A stretch of DNA of 64,000 bases from positions 33,925 through 97,924 of the forward strand of contig CANLIC010000012.1 of NCBI GenBank assembly GCA_947491025.1, given 5' to 3'. The notes under the pieces were generated by a model. That model did no database searches and was not told the DNA's origin. It saw only the letters and a list, made by a program, of their open reading frames with translations. The translations under genes and the position numbers were made by a program. The DNA comes from Myxococcales bacterium. Its GTDB lineage: Bacteria > Myxococcota_A > UBA9042. Shown here in pieces: positions 54,401-62,617 of the stretch (its first letter is position 1; each line of letters opens with the position of its first letter).

Positions 54401-55944
54401 CAGGACGCCAGCCAGGTGTTGGGCGCGCGATCGACGCCCTCGGCGGCCAGCAGCCTCCAACCCGGCGGCAGGTGCAGGCTGGCCTTGAGCTCTTGCGGAT
54501 CGAGATCCCACCCGACCGCGGGCAGGGTCTCGATGGCGCCCTCCAGACGGGACTCGGCGCGCAGCTTGACCTCGCTGTCGCGCAGCTCGACGCCGACCCG
54601 CGGGCTGCCGTCCTCGCCCTGGCGGGTGGTGATGAGCGCGTCGCGCTGCGCCTTGCCGTCGTGGACGCGGCCGAGCCGCCCGCCCGAGCTGGCGAAGTCG
54701 ACGCGGAAGGCGCGGTGCATGGTGCCGTCGATCTGGTCGCGCGCAGTCAAGCCGCCGCCGTCGAGATCGAGCCAGAGGTCGCGGTGCAGCGTGAGGCGAT
54801 CGGGCGCCGCTTCGGCCATGCCGCGGCGGAGCGTCTTGATCACCAGCGCCTCGCCTTGCCGCGCCAGCAGCGAATTGCCGCCATGCCAGTCGGTCGGCAG
54901 GCCTGCGCGGGTCGGGTCGACCGGCGTCAGGCCCGAGAGCTCGGCGCTGCGCACCGTCTCGTCGGCGAACCAGGCCCAGGCTTCGATCTCCTCGATTCCG
55001 GTGGCGCTGGCGTGGGCCGGCACCGGCACCGTGCTCGGATCGCCCGCCATCACCGCGCCGATGGTGACCGTGTAGCTGCCGGGCCGCACGTGCAACCGCA
55101 GCGCGCCGTCGTCGCCGATCACCGCCGGCAGACCGCCGCCATCCAGCGCCGTCGGGGTGGACCCGGCCGGCAGCACCAGGCCAACCGCCACGTCGCGGGC
55201 CCGACCGGCGGCCTGCACCTCGAGCCGCGTCGTCAGCCGGAGCGGCACGCCGTCGTCGAGGCGGCGAAAGACCCGAACGCGCAGGCTGTCGCGTGCACCC
55301 TCGTCGCTGCGCTCTTGCTGGCCGAGCCAGAGCTGACCGCCCTCGCGCCGGGGCCGCGGCACCTGCTTGCCGAGCGCGTTCAGGACGATCGCGGCGACCT
55401 CGGCCGGGATGGGCAGCGTCTCGGGGGCGCTGGCCCAGTCGAATCGACCGCTCAGCTTGTGATGGCCGGCGAGCAGCAAAGCCGAAGGGAGGCCGGCGCT
55501 GTCGCGCACGACGAGGGCGGGCTGCTCGCCATCGCGGACATCGGTGGGCAATCGCTGGGCGTCGCCGGGCAGCGCGACCCGGCCAGGGGTGTCGAGCCAC
55601 ACCTCGAGCGCCCAGCGGGCGTGGCCCTCGCCGACCTCCAAGGTCAACAGGCCGGGCCATTGGCAGGCCTTGGCCTCGCCGAGCGCGGCACAGAGCAAGT
55701 CTTTGTGATCGTGGAGGACCCAGCCGCGGTAGGCCTCCAGCGCAGGCGGAATGGCCGGCGCCTCGCGGTAGGGCACCTGGGCGGCAGCCGGGGTCGAAGA
55801 GAGCGTCCAGGGCACGACAGCGCAGACCGCGGCGCAGAGCGCGAGGCGGCGGATGGCGCGAAGCCCTGGACGACGGATGGCGCTGACCCCGGCGCGGTGG
55901 GTCGAACGCGCCATAGCGGCGAGGAAGAGCGGGCGGAGCAACAT
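51460..55944 (-). CDS. Very large two-module membrane protein of unknown function
   Basis: A 1494-residue protein from the ATG at 55944 (GGAGG 6 bases upstream). By approximate residue: signal segment 20-45 ending AAAQ, soluble module 45-510, membrane bundle 515-620 (SWTLLDFFLVLMVALATGKL), variable linker 620-750, spans 755-820, second soluble module 825-1275, final membrane bundle 1280-1450 and a Pro-rich cytoplasmic tail. Residue 820 carries a second signal-like site (LLTLGAMALLGAPSAWAQ). Both soluble modules contain beta-strand patterns such as LRLHVRPGSYTVTIGAV and WLRLPAGRHAVEVEGLLP, so it looks like an internal duplication or fusion of two membrane proteins. I recognise no catalytic motif. 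Confidence 0.7.
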   Translation of the reverse strand: MLLRPLFLAAMARSTHRAGVSAIRRPGLRAIRRLALCAAVCAVVPWTLSSTPAAAQVPYREAPAIPPALEAYRGWVLHDHKDLLCAALGEAKACQWPGLLTLEVGEGHARWALEVWLDTPGRVALPGDAQRLPTDVRDGEQPALVVRDSAGLPSALLLAGHHKLSGRFDWASAPETLPIPAEVAAIVLNALGKQVPRPRREGGQLWLGQQERSDEGARDSLRVRVFRRLDDGVPLRLTTRLEVQAAGRARDVAVGLVLPAGSTPTALDGGGLPAVIGDDGALRLHVRPGSYTVTIGAVMAGDPSTVPVPAHASATGIEEIEAWAWFADETVRSAELSGLTPVDPTRAGLPTDWHGGNSLLARQGEALVIKTLRRGMAEAAPDRLTLHRDLWLDLDGGGLTARDQIDGTMHRAFRVDFASSGGRLGRVHDGKAQRDALITTRQGEDGSPRVGVELRDSEVKLRAESRLEGAIETLPAVGWDLDPQELKASLHLPPGWRLLAAEGVDRAPNTWLASWTLLDFFLVLMVALATGKLFGPIGGVLALVTTVICHGEEDAPAWIWVWLLALTALLRVLPEGWLRRIGVWLRVLCGGALLVMAIPFAILQIRHGVYPQVSVSSGFGAPFQIGSLALKDDDRAEQTAVEAALVEEAQDAPMAKAAEAPAQVQQQAEQGLSESMGGAVEAASSNALYGFNSRGPSRKQAKADWSKAERNLVEVDPKAVVQTGFGVPSWQGSTWSLEWSGPVRHDHTMRLWLQSPLHGLLLALLRVALMLALAVQVLELRAVLPSLRALLARSTGMFGGTAALLLTLGAMALLGAPSAWAQSATDLEALASARPLSGAGFSTWPPSEALDALRDRLIDAESCHGPCTTTPSATLRVDAAGAVTLQAEVHVLRAAGWAIPTGMQIGGARVDGQVSSALRREADGTTWLRLPAGRHAVEVEGLLPAGASVALAFEAWSRPGRLRVEAGQWRVDGLDPDGIPRESLQLSRVQPEAGATVQERAAAEVPDWFTVERRLLIGLPWRVETVVVRQRPGQPTLVELPLLAGEAVLSEGVRVEEKGGRRVALLALERDVDTVSLSSQLAVSPAIALTAPRGVPWTETWHVECSPIWRCQGDGVLPVQRVDGDRRLRPTYRPWPGEALTLKIDRPAGAEGQALTIDAVRFDVTPGQRLLAATLDLDVRASQGAIRKLTLPADAELQKVRIGGKDRALQLERGVLHLPIEPGAAQVHIAWQQPWERAAVEALPTVDIGGPAVNVRTTLHLGDDRWLLFARGPSWGPAVLFWSHLAVLLLLALMLSRLRGLPLRPLQWLLLCIGFANIGTPPLLIFVGWLIALSWRRQHFSTRPSPEQGGLFDLVQLGLVAATVAALGALYAAIHSNLLLDVDMQVEGAGSSNNHLTWYVDRVGGPLPDAAMISLPLWVFRVAMLLWSLWLVSALLRWLPWAFRCWSDGGIWRPMTATKRSAAEPSAVPPADDSGAFRPSGPARDDLPPPPAAP

Positions 55945-55950
55945 CGGACA

Positions 55951-55955
55951 CCTCC
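55951..55955 (-). promoter_or_regulatory. Ribosome binding site fixing the start at 55944
   Basis: GGAGG on the minus strand, 6 bases before the ATG of the 1494-residue protein. It selects this start over an in-frame extension reaching 56058. Confidence 0.7.
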
Positions 55956-56123
55956 AACGGCGAGGGTGACACGGCGAACCAGGGCCGACCAGAGGGAAGG
56001 AGTTGTGCCCGGGGCCACCACGCACGAGCAGGGCCCGTCTTCTCAACGTCGTCGACAACCCCTACCCTCGCCGTGCGCCGCCGGCACCCCGCCGCCCGGC
56101 TGCTCCCCCGCCAGCGAGCGCCG

Positions 56124-57737
56124 ATGCCCCGCCTCGACAGCCAGCTCCGCCCGAGTGACGCCACCTACCGCCAGCGCCACGCCGCCATGACGTCGCTGCT
56201 CGCCACGCTCGGCGCTCGCCAAGCTGCGGTGCGCAATGCCGGCGGCGAGAAAGCGCTCGTAAAGCTGCAGCGCCAGGGCAAGCTGGCGCCACGGGAGCGC
56301 GTGGAGCGGCTGCTCGACCGCGACGGCGCCTTCCTCGAGTTGTCGACCTTGGCGGCCTTTGGGCAGTACGACGACGAGGCGCCGGGCGCTGGCGTCATCA
56401 CGGGCGTCGGCCACGTCTGCGGCCGCCTCTGCGTCGTCACCGCCAACGACGTACGGGTGAAGGGCGGCGCCATCTACCCGGCAGGCGCCGACAAGATGAT
56501 TCGGGCGCAGCAGATCGCCATCGACAACGGCATGCCGGCCGTGGCCCTCGTCGAGTCCGCCGGCGCCAACTTGCTCCATCAGTCTGAGCTGTTCGCGATG
56601 GGCACCCGCGGCGGGCGTGGATTCTCGAATCAGGCCAAGATGTCTGCGGCGGGCTTGACGCAAATCGCCGTCGTGTTCGGCAGTTCCACCGCGGGCGGCG
56701 CCTACGTGCCCGGCATGGCCGACCTCAATATTCAGGTCCGTGGCAAGGCGAGCGTCTACCTGGCGGGACCGCCGCTGGTGAAGGCCGCGCTAGGGGAGGA
56801 CGCCGACGACGCGGCGCTCGGCGGCGCCGAGATGCACGCCACCGTATCCGGCCTCTGCGACCTGTTGGCCGAGGACGACGCGCATGCCATCGCCCTGGCC
56901 CGCCGCACCATCGACACGCTGCCGCCGAGTGGCCACCTGACGCCGAGGCGGGCGCCGCGACCGCCCGCCCACGACCCCGAAGAGCTGCTCGGCCTCGTGC
57001 CCAGCGACCTGCGCGAGCCCTTCGATCTGCGCGAGGTGATGGCGCGCCTTCTCGACGGCAGCGAATTCGACGAGTTCCGGCGCGACCACGGCGCCGAGCT
57101 GGTCTGTGGCAGCGGCTGGCTGGAGGGCTGGCCGGTAGCGATGATCGCCAACAACGGGCCGATCACCTCGGCCGCGGCGCAAAAGGCGACGCACTTCATC
57201 CAGTGGTGCAACCACCAACGTCTGCCCATCGTGTACCTGCAAAATACCGTCGGCTACATGGTCGGCGTGGTCGCCGAGCGCGCCGGCATCGTCAAGCACG
57301 GCTCCGCGATGGTGCACGCGGTCTCGACGGCGACTGTGCCGCAGTTCACGGTGCTGATCGGCGGCAGCTACGGCGCGGGCAACTACGGCATGTGCGGCCG
57401 GGCCTTCGATCCGCGCCTGCTGCTGAGCTGGCCGAGCAGCAAGATCGGCGTGATGGGCGGTCCGCAGGCTGCCCGCGTGATGCGCATCGTCCAAGAAGCC
57501 GCCATCCGCCGCATGGGTGGAGAGCCGGTGGAGCAGGACATGCTCGACATGGAAGCGGCGGTGATCGAGGAGTTCGAGCGCACCGCCGACCCCTACTTTG
57601 CGACCAGCAGGCTCTGGGACGACGGCATCATCGACCCGCGCCACACCCGGCCCGCCCTGGCCATCGGCCTCGAGGCGGCGTGGAGCCGCGACCTGCGCAC
57701 GGCCTCGGCGCCGCGTTTCGGGCTGCTGCGGCAGTAG
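56124..57737 (+). CDS. Acyl-CoA carboxylase, carboxyltransferase (beta) subunit
   Basis: A 537-residue protein from the ATG at 56124. Two carboxyltransferase halves are present. The N half has KLAPRERVERLLDRDGAFLE, NDVRVKGGAIYPAG and VVFGSSTAGGAYVPGM. The C half has VYLQNTVGYMVG, HAVSTATVPQFTVLIGGSYG followed by AGNYGMCGRAFDPRLLLSWP and KIGVMGGPQAARVM. The NTVGYMVG...AGNYGM pattern is that of methylcrotonyl-CoA and geranyl-CoA carboxylases rather than propionyl-CoA carboxylase, so leucine or acyclic-terpene breakdown is likely. The biotinylated alpha subunit gene follows 98 bases later. Confidence 0.92.
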   Translation: MPRLDSQLRPSDATYRQRHAAMTSLLATLGARQAAVRNAGGEKALVKLQRQGKLAPRERVERLLDRDGAFLELSTLAAFGQYDDEAPGAGVITGVGHVCGRLCVVTANDVRVKGGAIYPAGADKMIRAQQIAIDNGMPAVALVESAGANLLHQSELFAMGTRGGRGFSNQAKMSAAGLTQIAVVFGSSTAGGAYVPGMADLNIQVRGKASVYLAGPPLVKAALGEDADDAALGGAEMHATVSGLCDLLAEDDAHAIALARRTIDTLPPSGHLTPRRAPRPPAHDPEELLGLVPSDLREPFDLREVMARLLDGSEFDEFRRDHGAELVCGSGWLEGWPVAMIANNGPITSAAAQKATHFIQWCNHQRLPIVYLQNTVGYMVGVVAERAGIVKHGSAMVHAVSTATVPQFTVLIGGSYGAGNYGMCGRAFDPRLLLSWPSSKIGVMGGPQAARVMRIVQEAAIRRMGGEPVEQDMLDMEAAVIEEFERTADPYFATSRLWDDGIIDPRHTRPALAIGLEAAWSRDLRTASAPRFGLLRQ

Positions 57738-57835
57738 CGCGCCCAAGGGCGCACCCCCACCTCGGGGCGTGCACCTCGCCACCGCCTTTGGACCCAGGGC
57801 CCAGACAACCCGCACTCTCCGGACACATCGCCGCC

Positions 57836-60004
57836 ATGACCGCCCCCCGCCGACCGATCCGCACCCTGCTCGTCGCCAACCGCGGGGAGATTGCGCGCCG
57901 TGTCATCGCCGCCGCCCGCGGTCTTGGCCTGCGTACGGTGGCCGTCATGGGCCGCGCCGACGAAGGGGCGGCCTTCGTCGCCGAGGCCGACCTGGCGGTG
58001 TCGATCGGGGACGAGGCCGATGGCGTGCCCTTCCTCGACGGCGCCAAAATCCTCGACGCAGCGCGCCGCGCCGGGGCCGACGCCATCCACCCTGGCTATG
58101 GCTTCCTCTCGGAGCGCGCCGAGTTCGCGCAAGCGGTCGTCGATGCGGGGCTCTGCTTCGTCGGCCCGACGCCGGCGGTGATGGCCGCGATGGCCGACAA
58201 AGACGCCGCCAAAGCGGCGGCGCGAGCGGCGGGCGTGCCGGTCGTGCCAGGCGTGGAAGGCCGCGGCCTCTCGCTGCCAGCGCTTGCGGCGCGCGTGGTC
58301 GCCGAAATTGGCTTTCCGTGCCTCATCAAGGCTGCGGCGGGCGGCGGCGGCCGCGGGATGCGCCGGGTCGACGCCGAAGCATCCCTGCTGGCGGCGTTGG
58401 AGCTGGCGGCGAGCGAGGCAGCCCGGGCTTTTGGCGACGGTACGCTCCTGGTCGAGCGCTACATCGCCCGTGGCCGCCACGTCGAGGTGCAGATCCTGGC
58501 CGACGGCGCCGGCAATGTGCTGCACCTGCATGAGCGCGACTGCTCGGTGCAGCGACGGCACCAGAAGCTGGTCGAGGAGGCGCCAGCGCCTCACCTCGAC
58601 CCCGCGCTGCGGTCACAGCTCCATGCCGACGCCGTGCGCCTGGCGCGCCAGATCGGCTACACCTCGGCGGGCACGTTTGAGTTTTTGATCGACGTCGAGC
58701 ACGGCAGCCACCACTTCTTGGAGGTCAACGCGCGCGTCCAGGTCGAGCATCCGGTGAGCGAGCTGCTGACCGGGGTCGACCTCGTCCGTTGGCAGCTCCG
58801 CATCGCCATGGGCGAGGCCTTGCTGCTGCGCCAGGCCGACATCGCGCCGCGCGGCGCTGCCATCGAGGTGCGCCTCTGCGCCGAGGACGCTGGCGACGAC
58901 TTCGCCCCACAAGCCGGCGCCGTGCACGCGCTCTGGATCGACGCCGGCGCGACCGCGCCGCCGCTGCGCTTTGAACTTCCGCCGCGCAGCGCTGGCTCAG
59001 CGACGGAGCCAGGCGGCAGCGGCGTAGCCGGCGCCACCGCCGACCTCGATGGAAGGTCCTGGCTGCGCGTCGACGCGGCTTGGGACTGCGGTGTCGCCCC
59101 CAATGGGGGGGCCATCGGCGCGGTGCCGGTGCACTACGACTCGATGATCGCCAAGATCATCGTCTGGGCGCCGACGCGGCCGCTGGCGCTTGCCCGGCTG
59201 CGGCGCGCGCTGGCCGACAGCGGCCTCTGCGGCGTGCGCACCAACCTGCCCTGGCTGCAGGCCGCGCTCGCCCACCCAACGTTCGAGGCAGGGCAGGCCA
59301 CGACGGCCTTCGTCGGCGAGTCCGGCATCGCCATCGCGCCACCGGGCGCCGACGATCTCGAAGACGAGGCCCTGCTCGCCGCCGCCTTGTGGCTCCATGA
59401 GCCAGGATTGCGCCGACGGTTTCGCAGCAACGGCCACCGCTCCGACGTCACGGTTTTTCACTTGCAAGACGCTCCCGACGTAGCGATTCAGGTGGCGCTC
59501 CACGCGCGCCCCGATGGCGGCTTCGATGGCGCGGTGGACCGGGCGCCGGATCCCGGTCTGTTGCGGCCGCGGCCGCTGACGCGCTCGTTGCGGGTGCGCG
59601 GACGCGACGCCACCGGGCTGCACCTCGAGGTCGATGGCATTCGCCGCAAACATTGGCTGGTTGGCGACGGTGACGGGCTGTGGCTGCAGGTGCCTGGGCG
59701 TGGGGCGGCCTGCGTGCGCGAGGGCACCTTGCTGCCCTGGCCGCGCGCGGCTGCTGCGGAGAAGGGCGCGCTGCAAGCGCGCAGCCCAGCCTTGGTCGTG
59801 GCGGTGCACGTCAGCGTGGGCGACGCGGTGGTGGCCGGCGATCCCCTGGTGACGCTCGAGGCCATGAAGATGCTGACCATCGTGCGCGCCGAGCAGGCAG
59901 GCGTGGTCGCCGATGTCGCCGTCGCCGTTGGCCAAGGCGTCGCCGCCGGGGCGCCGCTGGTGCGCGTCGTCGACGCGGAAGTGACAGCGGGCCCGACGCC
60001 TTGA
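57836..60004 (+). CDS. Acyl-CoA carboxylase, biotin carboxylase/biotin carrier (alpha) subunit
   Basis: A 722-residue protein starting MTAPRRPIRTLLVANRGEIA. It has the biotin-carboxylase N domain (HPGYGFLSERAEFAQAVVDA), an ATP-grasp with KAAAGGGGRGMRRVD and VEVQILADGAGNVLHLHERD, and the catalytic stretch SVQRRHQKLVEEAPAP. Further on are EVNARVQVEHPVSELLTGVD and SMIAKIIVWAPTR. The C-terminal biotin carrier domain has LVTLEAMKMLTIVRAEQAG, with the biotinyl Lys near residue 679 (LEAMKM in place of the common MEAMKM). It carboxylates biotin with ATP and bicarbonate for the preceding beta subunit. Its TGA overlaps a TTG start of the next gene. Confidence 0.95.
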   Translation: MTAPRRPIRTLLVANRGEIARRVIAAARGLGLRTVAVMGRADEGAAFVAEADLAVSIGDEADGVPFLDGAKILDAARRAGADAIHPGYGFLSERAEFAQAVVDAGLCFVGPTPAVMAAMADKDAAKAAARAAGVPVVPGVEGRGLSLPALAARVVAEIGFPCLIKAAAGGGGRGMRRVDAEASLLAALELAASEAARAFGDGTLLVERYIARGRHVEVQILADGAGNVLHLHERDCSVQRRHQKLVEEAPAPHLDPALRSQLHADAVRLARQIGYTSAGTFEFLIDVEHGSHHFLEVNARVQVEHPVSELLTGVDLVRWQLRIAMGEALLLRQADIAPRGAAIEVRLCAEDAGDDFAPQAGAVHALWIDAGATAPPLRFELPPRSAGSATEPGGSGVAGATADLDGRSWLRVDAAWDCGVAPNGGAIGAVPVHYDSMIAKIIVWAPTRPLALARLRRALADSGLCGVRTNLPWLQAALAHPTFEAGQATTAFVGESGIAIAPPGADDLEDEALLAAALWLHEPGLRRRFRSNGHRSDVTVFHLQDAPDVAIQVALHARPDGGFDGAVDRAPDPGLLRPRPLTRSLRVRGRDATGLHLEVDGIRRKHWLVGDGDGLWLQVPGRGAACVREGTLLPWPRAAAAEKGALQARSPALVVAVHVSVGDAVVAGDPLVTLEAMKMLTIVRAEQAGVVADVAVAVGQGVAAGAPLVRVVDAEVTAGPTP

Positions 60005-61017
60005 ACCCTCTTCATGCCGAAGCCGGCACCAACCACGACGCGGGCGCCCACGCCGGCGCCGAAGCCGCGGTTCAGCGCTGGTGGCATGCCCATTGCCAGC
60101 GCAGCGCGAACGTGGCCGGTTCCGGGGCGCGGGCACGCCTCGGCGGCATGCATGCCGGCAGCGTCGGCGAGGCGTTCGTCCTCGGCTATCAGGAGGCGCT
60201 CGCCGTCGCGTTGGCGAAGCCTCTCGCCGCCCGAGAGGCGCTCGTCGCCGTGGGCCCGGGCCTGGCCGACGCACCTTCCCCAGCCGACGCGGCGCCGACA
60301 CCTCGACCTTTGCGAGCGCTCAGCGTCACCGAGGCCACGGGCAATGGGCCGCGCGATCTGCGCGCCGCGCTGACCCGGGACGGCCATGGCCTCCGCCTGC
60401 GCGGCCAGAAGCGCTTCGCGACGCTGGCGACGGCGGCGGACGAGCTGTGGGTCGCTGCGGTCGACGAGACCGCTGAGAGAGACCCGAGCGGGGCCATGCG
60501 CCCTTCGATTGCGGTGGTGCGGGTCACGCCCGAGCTGGAGGGTGTGGGGCGGACGCCGATGCCCTCGCTCGGCTTCATGCCCGAGGTCCCGCACGCCTTC
60601 CTCGACCTCGACGTCGAGCTTCCTGCTACGGCGCGGCTGCCCGGCGATGGCTGGGCGCAGCTGGTCAAGCCATTCGGTGCCCTGGAGGACGCGCTGGTGC
60701 GCGCGGCCGTGGCCAGCTACCTCGCGGCGCAGGGTCAGTCGCAAGATTGGTCGGCGGAGCTCGTCGCCGCGCTCGATGGATCTGCCGAGGCGCTCGCGGA
60801 CTTCGACGACGCCGCCAAAGTGGATCGCGAAGCCTGGGCCAGGTTGGAGGCGGCGATGGCCGAGCTCGATGCCCTGATGCCGGCCGTCGACGCGGCGTTC
60901 CTGCCCGGTACGGCTGCCGACTGGCAGCGCGATCAGCGCCTGTTTCAGGTCGCCACACGCCGGCGCAAGGCGCGCCTCGCTGCGCTTGACCCGTCGCCGC
61001 GCGTAGACCCGGTCTAA
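60001..61017 (+). CDS. Short acyl-CoA dehydrogenase-like protein
   Basis: A 338-residue protein from a TTG at 60001 in a TTGA overlap with the carboxylase alpha stop; a later Met (HAGSVGEAFVLGY region, 60151) is possible. The middle resembles the acyl-CoA dehydrogenase beta-domain: SVTEATGNGPRDLRAALTRD, then LRGQKRFATLATAADELWVA, and VGRTPMPSLGFMPEVPHAFL. The C-terminus ends with a helical part, DWQRDQRLFQVATRRRKARL. Family enzymes are about 380 residues with a longer N-terminal helical domain; here that part is short and His/Ala-rich. A role with ETF is plausible. The activity is unproven because I cannot identify the catalytic Glu. Confidence 0.65.
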   Translation: MNPLHAEAGTNHDAGAHAGAEAAVQRWWHAHCQRSANVAGSGARARLGGMHAGSVGEAFVLGYQEALAVALAKPLAAREALVAVGPGLADAPSPADAAPTPRPLRALSVTEATGNGPRDLRAALTRDGHGLRLRGQKRFATLATAADELWVAAVDETAERDPSGAMRPSIAVVRVTPELEGVGRTPMPSLGFMPEVPHAFLDLDVELPATARLPGDGWAQLVKPFGALEDALVRAAVASYLAAQGQSQDWSAELVAALDGSAEALADFDDAAKVDREAWARLEAAMAELDALMPAVDAAFLPGTAADWQRDQRLFQVATRRRKARLAALDPSPRVDPV

Positions 61018-61703
61018 GCGCGCCCGCTAGCGACTCGACCCCGCTCCTGCAGCCAGGTCAGCGTCGTGGTCGCGGCCGACACGAGATCGGCGAGCTGCCA
61101 GGGCGCGCCGTCGGGCCGCGGCGTGCCCGGCATCGGCACGTGCAAGAAAGCGACCAGGACGTCGCGGGCAGCGGCCCAGCGCAGCCCTTCGGCGAAGATG
61201 GCGTTGCAAAGGTAGGCGCCAGCGTCATCGCTGACGGCCGCCGGCAGACCGGCGTCGCCGAGGTGGCGCGCCAGCGCCTCGGCATCGAACCTGGCTGCGC
61301 CGGCGCTCGGCGTCGACGTCGGCAGGTCGCCATCGACGTCCAACGCCTGCCGGCACGCAGCGGCGGCGACGCGCTCGACCCGCAGGCGGTCGGCGCCGAC
61401 CGCGACGCCGAGGTGGAGCAGGACGACCGGAGGTCCGACCTCGGCGCTGGTGGCGTCCAGCGCAGCCCTGAGCGCCTCGGGTCCGCGGCGCCAGGAGACG
61501 GGCAGCACCGCGAGGGCGACATCGGGCAAGGCGAGCTGGCCGATGGCGGCGGCGATGGCGGCGGTAGGATTGTCGTCGACACCGGGGAAGGGGCCAAAGC
61601 CGGTGACCAGCGCCGAGCAGGCTGCGCTTGGGCCGTGCGCACCGGCCTGCGCTTCGGCGGCGCATGTTGGCCCTGTGCTCCCGGCTGTTGGCCCTGCGCT
61701 CAC
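61014..61703 (-). CDS. pcp: Pyroglutamyl peptidase I-like cysteine peptidase
   Basis: A 229-residue protein. Signatures: ALVTGFGPFPGVDDNPTAAI, VLLHLGVAVGADRLRVERVA (Glu of the catalytic triad in the family position), DDAGAYLCNAIFAEGL with the catalytic Cys, and LVAFLHVPMPGTPRPDG with the His. Pcp removes N-terminal pyroglutamate from peptides. The first 28 residues are a low-complexity leader and the true start may be further in. Its stop overlaps the convergent stop of the acyl-CoA dehydrogenase-like gene by 3 bases. Confidence 0.85.
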   Translation of the reverse strand: MSAGPTAGSTGPTCAAEAQAGAHGPSAACSALVTGFGPFPGVDDNPTAAIAAAIGQLALPDVALAVLPVSWRRGPEALRAALDATSAEVGPPVVLLHLGVAVGADRLRVERVAAAACRQALDVDGDLPTSTPSAGAARFDAEALARHLGDAGLPAAVSDDAGAYLCNAIFAEGLRWAAARDVLVAFLHVPMPGTPRPDGAPWQLADLVSAATTTLTWLQERGRVASGRA

Positions 61704-61706
61704 CGC

Positions 61707-62570
61707 CTAACCCTTGGCCGCCAGCTTGCGGCGCTGTCGGCGCACCACGCCGACGACCGCGCCTTGCAGGCCCACAGGGCTCAGGCGGTGGAGGGCGGAG
61801 AGCGCTTTGGCGTCGGCGCCGACCAGCACCCGCCGCTGATCGCGCTCGATGGCGCGGACGATTTGCTCGGCGGCCGCCCGCGGGTCGAGGCGCAGGTAGC
61901 GGTCGAATTCGGTCTGACCGGCCTCGCCGTCGCGGCCCATCACGGCTTGCATGCCGACCTCCGAGAGGCGCGATCGCCGCGCGATCTCGGTCCGCACGCC
62001 GCCAGGGTGGACGACCGTCGCCGAGACGGGCGAGCCCTCCAACTCCAGCTCTTGCCGCAAGACCTCGGTGAAGGCGCGCACCGCCGCCTTGGAGGCGCAG
62101 TAGTAGCTCTGGGTCGGTACGGGAATGATGCCAAAAATGCTCGAGATGTTGACAATGTGCCCAAAGCCCGCGGCGCGCAGGTGCGGCAGAAAGGCCCGCG
62201 TGCCGTGGATCACGCCGAACAGGTTGATGTCCATGATCCAGTGCAGATCGCCTTCACTGGCGCCCTCGACGGTGGACCCGAGCGCGACACCGGCGTTGTT
62301 GATGATGACGTGGACCTCGCCGAAGCGCTTCGCCGTGGCGTCGGCCCAAGCGTAGAGCGCGTCGCGGTCGGCGACGTCGAGCAGCGTGGTGGCGATGGGA
62401 GCCCCGCCAGCCACACCGCCGAGCGCGTCGGCGGTGGCCTGCAGGCCCTCGGCATCGCGATCTGCCAGCGCCAGGCGGCCGCCGCGGGCAGCGCACACCT
62501 GGGCCAAGCCACGCCCGATGCCAGAGCCGGCTCCGGTGATCGCCACCACTCGCCCTTGCAGGCTGCGCAT
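61707..62570 (-). CDS. Short-chain dehydrogenase/reductase
   Basis: A 287-residue classical SDR starting MRSLQGRVVAITGAGSGIGR. The cofactor motif TGAGSGIG, the structural NNAGVALG, the catalytic Ser in NISSIFGIIPVPTQ and YYCASKAAVRAF (YxxxK) are all present. After the fold a C-terminal extension of about 45 residues ends in a basic stretch (GVVRRQRRKLAAKG), which may lie along the membrane. ALADRD after strand beta2 favours NAD rather than NADP. GGAGGGG 5-6 bases upstream fixes the start. The substrate is unknown. Confidence 0.92.
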   Translation of the reverse strand: MRSLQGRVVAITGAGSGIGRGLAQVCAARGGRLALADRDAEGLQATADALGGVAGGAPIATTLLDVADRDALYAWADATAKRFGEVHVIINNAGVALGSTVEGASEGDLHWIMDINLFGVIHGTRAFLPHLRAAGFGHIVNISSIFGIIPVPTQSYYCASKAAVRAFTEVLRQELELEGSPVSATVVHPGGVRTEIARRSRLSEVGMQAVMGRDGEAGQTEFDRYLRLDPRAAAEQIVRAIERDQRRVLVGADAKALSALHRLSPVGLQGAVVGVVRRQRRKLAAKG

Positions 62571-62575
62571 CGTCC

Positions 62576-62580
62576 CCTCC
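62576..62580 (-). promoter_or_regulatory. Ribosome binding site of the SDR gene
   Basis: GGAGG on the minus strand 5 bases before the ATG at 62570. It discards a longer frame that overlaps the upstream gene. Confidence 0.7.
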
Positions 62581-62617
62581 GCCACGCCGACCAGCGCAGT
62601 GCCGCGGCACGTGGAGG

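Noticed and set aside
53671..56190. An 839-codon plus-strand frame opposite the 1494-residue membrane protein
   Set aside because: Gln/Arg/His-rich product with no hydrophobic or domain pattern; the minus frame has signal, membrane spans and a strong ribosome site.
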